The position numbers and the translations under genes were made by a program. The notes under the pieces were generated by a model. It did no database searches, was not told the origin of the DNA, and saw nothing but the letters and a program-made list of their open reading frames with translations. Of a stretch of DNA of 64,000 nt, positions 61,052-64,000 are shown one piece after another (position 1 is the first letter of the stretch; every line of letters begins with the position of its first letter). The stretch is from Puia sp. (GTDB lineage: Bacteria; Bacteroidota; Bacteroidia; Chitinophagales; Chitinophagaceae), in assembly GCA_031292515.1 (NCBI GenBank), contig JARLGZ010000066.1:21506-85505 (forward strand), read 5' to 3'.

Positions 61052-61402
61052 ATGAACTATCAAAAAAAGCTAGCGGAATTGTGTCTCGATGCGGTCATCG
61101 ATATAAAGAGGATCGTTGAAGAGAAAACCCGTGTTGAATTCTTTCAATTGGTGGATGAAAGTCAGGAAGACCGGGATTTAGAGTTCTATGAAGAATTCCC
61201 CAAATTTTATTCGCACAGCAAGCACGGATTTAGCGAACAGGCCGTCATGCAAAGCATAGAACATTCCAGGAAGGAATTTAGAATAAGCGGTGTCCTTCTC
61301 GGCGAATCCTTTCCGCGCACCGCCAGAACATATCTTGAATTATTGGATGCCTCCGAACTCGCAGGGCTGGCCGATTATTTGAAGGAATGGCATACCCTAT
61401 AA
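61052..61402 (+). CDS. Small acidic ICE-type protein (116 aa)
   Basis: A soluble helical protein: MNYQKKLAELCLDAVIDIKR, RVEFFQLVDESQEDRDLEFY and GVLLGESFPRTARTYLELLD. No domain is recognised. A strong terminator follows the stop. The position after a DUF4942 methyltransferase is typical for accessory genes of Bacteroidota conjugative elements. Confidence 0.6.
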   Translation: MNYQKKLAELCLDAVIDIKRIVEEKTRVEFFQLVDESQEDRDLEFYEEFPKFYSHSKHGFSEQAVMQSIEHSRKEFRISGVLLGESFPRTARTYLELLDASELAGLADYLKEWHTL

Positions 61403-61407
61403 TATGC

Positions 61408-61439
61408 TGACGCCCGACCCGCATAGAGGTCGGGCGTCA
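61408..61439. terminator. Rho-independent terminator
   Basis: TGACGCCCGACC (61408-61419) pairs perfectly with GGTCGGGCGTCA (61428-61439) around an 8-nt loop, followed by TTTC. It is 6 bp after the stop of the 116-aa gene. Confidence 0.8.
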
Positions 61440-61534
61440 TTTCAGTAGGGGTTACCACTTACGGGTTTTCTAAATCAAATACGTATGACACGTGCCGATC
61501 GAATCAATTCCAGTGAATATTTGTACATTGGCAA

Positions 61535-61990
61535 ATGAGTGGACGGCCAAATCTGCTAAATAAATGGATCCCTGATTGTGCGGAGTATATCAACCCGCAT
61601 GGCGTCGACATTTCTGTGATAAATGAAAAGGTCTACATCGGTGTCTATTTTCCCGGCTTTGACGTTAATTCATTTTTTTGGGTGGTGTTAACCCGCGTTT
61701 TCAAAAGCGACTATGAATGTATGCGCCGCCTGAAAATTAAAACCAAAAGGGACCTCGACGCGCTCTGCTTCGATACCCTTTTTAAGGCTTATCTCGACGG
61801 CATCATGAAGGTAGAATGCTCAATGAATGAAGGCATGTTGCTATTTGAAAAAAGACATAGTGGCGTCTATGCGTACGATGAAATGTTCCGTAAATATCAT
61901 AAACTTGATAATGAAGCCATTACGGCCCAGGATTTTCTAAATTTCACGTTTAATCTCTTTGGTGAACGATTTTACAGAATAGGAAATTGA
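61535..61990 (+). CDS. Unknown soluble protein (151 aa)
   Basis: Sequence blocks are YINPHGVDISVINEKVYIGV, SFFWVVLTRVFKSDYECMRR and a helical C terminus (AITAQDFLNFTFNLFGERFY). It has no signal peptide or recognised domain. It forms a separate unit after the terminator at 61408-61439 and converges on the minus-strand gene at 62070. Confidence 0.6.
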   Translation: MSGRPNLLNKWIPDCAEYINPHGVDISVINEKVYIGVYFPGFDVNSFFWVVLTRVFKSDYECMRRLKIKTKRDLDALCFDTLFKAYLDGIMKVECSMNEGMLLFEKRHSGVYAYDEMFRKYHKLDNEAITAQDFLNFTFNLFGERFYRIGN

Positions 61991-62069
61991 TAACACACTC
62001 CAGATCAACCGCTCCATTGAAATCCCACAGATCGTCCTATCCCATTTCACTGGTAATTGCCTGCGAAAG

Positions 62070-62582
62070 TTAGGCGGCTTCTCCGTGAAGACTTATAAGT
62101 TCATCATTAAATGTATACAGCAGCGAAATTAGCCAGTTGATTGCCTTCATCATATCCTTATCGCCGATATTTTCGCCAAAGGAGATGTTCGAAATGACGT
62201 ATATAAAGGACAATTTTTGAAGAACTCTTATAATTATTGTTGGCGAGTATTTTTTCAAGAATCGTTCAATCCTGATATTATTTGATATTGTCCAGCGCAC
62301 ATCTATGTTCGAAATATAAGCATTCGCTCCCTTCCCTTCCGCCCTTTCATTGATCCCTTTCGCATCACAATCCGTCAATTTGTGGACCAAATCGGTGAAA
62401 TCCTTAAGGACAATTAACACGGCCTTATCATCCCTATCTCCCAGATTACTTTCCATAAAGCACTGCGTAAGGGTTTGCAGGTATTGAGAAAGAGTTAGCG
62501 GAGGAAAGAGGTCAAAAAAATGCTGGATCTCCTCTACTTTTTCTTTGTCCCAGTTTAACGGAATTGATGTTCGCTGTTTCAT
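62070..62582 (-). CDS. Unknown helical protein (170 aa)
   Basis: Mostly helical, with KVEEIQHFFDLFPPLTLSQY, AVLIVLKDFTDLVHKLTDCD and MKAINWLISLLYTFNDELIS. It lacks a signal peptide. It is encoded 42 bp downstream of an XRE-type repressor gene on the same strand, so the pair may form a regulatory or toxin-antitoxin-like unit. No family is recognised. Confidence 0.55.
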   Translation of the reverse strand: MKQRTSIPLNWDKEKVEEIQHFFDLFPPLTLSQYLQTLTQCFMESNLGDRDDKAVLIVLKDFTDLVHKLTDCDAKGINERAEGKGANAYISNIDVRWTISNNIRIERFLKKYSPTIIIRVLQKLSFIYVISNISFGENIGDKDMMKAINWLISLLYTFNDELISLHGEAA

Positions 62583-62624
62583 ATTATTAGGTTTATGTTT
62601 TTGCCAACAAAAAGATGAAGTGTT

Positions 62625-62855
62625 TTATCGGTAGTCACGCAGAAAATAGATGGCATCTACGTCAAGCTCTTTCGTAAGTGCCAATAATGTCAGAAAAGTG
62701 ATATTGACGGTGCCCTTTTCTATTTTTATGATCTTACTGTTGTCGATGTCGCATCGTTCTGATGTTTGTCGAACTGTTAGGCCTTTTGCTTTTCTAGCCC
62801 GTAAAAGTTGGTTCCCCAAGCGCCTTAAGTTTTCTATGTCGTTTATGTTTCTCAT
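62625..62855 (-). CDS. XRE-family HTH regulator (76 aa)
   Basis: A single helix-turn-helix domain: RRLGNQLLRARKAKGLTVRQ, TSERCDIDNSKIIKIEKGTV and NITFLTLLALTKELDVDAIY. This is the classic Cro/C1-type DNA-binding fold with no extra domain. It probably regulates its own small operon. The start is MRNINDIENLRR at 62855. Confidence 0.85.
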   Translation of the reverse strand: MRNINDIENLRRLGNQLLRARKAKGLTVRQTSERCDIDNSKIIKIEKGTVNITFLTLLALTKELDVDAIYFLRDYR

Positions 62856-63245
62856 GATCTATTTTCAGCAAGGGACCGGTAACCACAGACGCCTATCCTT
62901 TTACCAAATTCTGTCGGCCAATTAAAATTCAGCCAAAGAAATACGGGATAACCAGCGACACTGGTCCCACGTTCTATTGTCTATCCAGGTATCGATATCG
63001 ATTGGATGCCTTTTTTAAGACCTGCCAGACGATACTTTTTGAAAATTGCCCGGCCATTGAAATAGCCAGGCATTTATTAAACCTAATCCTTATCGATTTC
63101 GTTGCGCGAGATAGAAATCCCACGCTCACCGGGTTCACATTTTGTGAACCGCAAGTTTGCACCCGGCAATCTTATGTTTGCCGGATTATTGAAATGGCTA
63201 CACCGGTAGCTGAGCTTTGGCTTTTACACTAAGGTCTCTCCTTCC

Positions 63246-63262
63246 GTCGCTATAGGAGCGAC
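63246..63262. repeat. Short perfect hairpin GTCGCT-ATAGG-AGCGAC
   Basis: A 6-bp stem with a 5-nt loop in non-coding DNA. GTCGCT/AGCGAC hairpins resemble short intergenic REP-like elements scattered in Bacteroidota genomes, but only one copy is visible here, so a REP identity cannot be tested. Confidence 0.35.
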
Positions 63263-63774
63263 AGCATGGAATTACTAATCAGGCCCTTAATTTTATTATA
63301 TACTACTGAGTTGAAAATTTACTACCCGAACTGGAAAATATTTTTTAACGAAAAGATCCCCAAAACAGGTAGTTGAATGATAATTAAATATTTAGCGCTG
63401 AAATGAAAATTTCCGAGGACATTTTATACAGGTGAACAATGGGTTGTTGCGGTCGTTAATATCCGCAATTCCAACAGTCTGTGATCCGTGACATGCTTCA
63501 AGAAAGAGCCACCTGATTGCTGCTGGATGTTATTATAGCGAACCGCGTGCGGCAATGTAAGTGGTGGTAGCAATCGCCCAATAAGCAAATACTCTTATTT
63601 TTTGCACAATCTTATTTTCGTCTAAAGATAATTTCGCAAATTTGAAAGTCCGCTAGTCCTTCATCGGGTTGGCCCCTTTCCTTTCTCTTTGTCAAAAACG
63701 ACCGTCCATCTTGCGGCCCTTTAAACCCGGCCGTAGATTGGTAAACTCATTCTATTAAAATAAAGTGCGCAAGT

Positions 63775-63903
63775 ATGAAACTCCTGTCTAAAAGGAAGGG
63801 GGAAATTCAGCTTTCTGAAACCATGATCCCACTATTTGAAACCCATGCGATACCTACCGCTGAGGTGTATCAGTTTTGCCGGACAGTCGACTTGCATAGT
63901 TAA
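63775..63903 (+). CDS. Possible small protein (42 aa)
   Basis: An ATG at 63775 opens MKLLSKRKGEIQLSETMIPL, FETHAIPTAEVYQFCRTVDL and HS before TAA. The upstream sequence is A/T-rich (TCTATTAAAATAAAG). The composition is protein-like, but nothing else supports it. Confidence 0.3.
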   Translation: MKLLSKRKGEIQLSETMIPLFETHAIPTAEVYQFCRTVDLHS

Positions 63904-64000
63904 GAAATAGATTTTACAAATATAAGAAACCAACCTACATTCAGCGTCGATCCAAAGCAGAAGCGGCTCTGCAGGGATGCAACCGTGTAGGAATAGGATC

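Larger units (their letters stand above)
62856..64000. other. Right-hand stretch with little coding potential
   Basis: More than 1.1 kb. Frames at 63002-63232 (plus) and 62974-63162 (minus) overlap on opposite strands and neither looks like a gene. I see no tRNA, attachment site or integrase. Two small features inside it are listed separately. Confidence 0.4.

Noticed and set aside
62974..63232. Overlapping frames on both strands near the right end
   Set aside because: They cover the same DNA on opposite strands and neither has family features, a ribosome binding site or neighbours that fit.
63900..64000. Possible tRNA or attachment site at the right end of the window
   Set aside because: I could not fold a cloverleaf from the sequence, and no direct repeat with the left side was found.

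Overview
The window looks like a piece of a Bacteroidota genome, most likely family Chitinophagaceae. This is inferred from CTnDOT-type tra genes (traE/F/G/I/J/K/L/M/N and rteC), a SusC/SusD pair driven by an ECF sigma factor and a FecR anti-sigma factor, starts preceded by A/T-rich tracts rather than strong Shine-Dalgarno sites, and one TAnnTTTG promoter match. No rRNA, tRNA, CRISPR array or intact insertion sequence was seen.

Layout. (1) 0-4.4 kb: accessory genes, including a truncated protein at the window edge, a membrane/coiled-coil protein, an AlbA_2-type ATP-binding regulator and an unknown protein followed by a 44-codon gene with a strong ribosome binding site. (2) 4.5-15.6 kb, minus strand: a tandem array of eight paralogous lipoproteins, seven full-length (about 450-480 aa) and one truncated. 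Each full-length member has a lipobox, a shared N-terminal domain, an EF-hand-like DxDxDG loop, a C-terminal domain resembling circularly permuted papain-fold enzymes, and a small Cys-containing tail. Only the member at 12689-14074 keeps both predicted catalytic residues (GH and NC motifs). (3) 15.6-20 kb: small accessory proteins, a PP-loop PAPS-reductase-like protein, an MT-A70 methyltransferase and a second DNA methyltransferase broken by a one-base frameshift. (4) 20-31.2 kb, minus strand: the mating-pore module of an integrative conjugative element (ICE), traN-M-L-K-J, three tandem traI/VirB5-like genes, a 59-aa ORF, traG (VirB4), traF, a 44-aa membrane ORF, traE and a TraD-position protein. 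RteC follows at 33-33.9 kb. No relaxase, coupling protein or integrase is visible, so the ICE would continue outside the window or be incomplete.

(5) 31.7-32.6 kb: a small tandem family of 93-aa proteins with fragments. (6) 34-39.8 kb: an MG2/plug-like secreted protein, an orphan sigma factor, a signal-peptide beta-barrel candidate and a DUF6965-like protein. (7) 40.3-57.2 kb: a surface-signalling locus. Plus strand: sigma, FecR, SusC with an STN domain, SusD, a thioredoxin-fold protein without its CxxC, a DUF4397-type lipoprotein and a subtilisin. Convergent minus strand: GT2 glycosyltransferase, polytopic membrane protein, class III lanthipeptide synthetase (LanKC) and two paralogous Ser/Thr-rich small secreted proteins. 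(8) 57.4-64 kb: a small ORF, a ParB-like DGNHRL protein, a secreted protein with a JAMM-like motif, a DUF4942-type DNA methyltransferase and ICE-style small genes, ending in about 1.1 kb with little coding potential.

Two parts look most novel. One is the lipoprotein array, in which both catalytic positions are lost together in six of seven copies. The other is the LanKC/glycosyltransferase/small-protein operon facing a SusCD-subtilisin operon. A roughly 180-bp imperfect repeat ending in a terminator-like hairpin lies upstream of two ICE-type genes 58 kb apart. All assignments come from reading the sequence and from knowledge of the families; no search was run.
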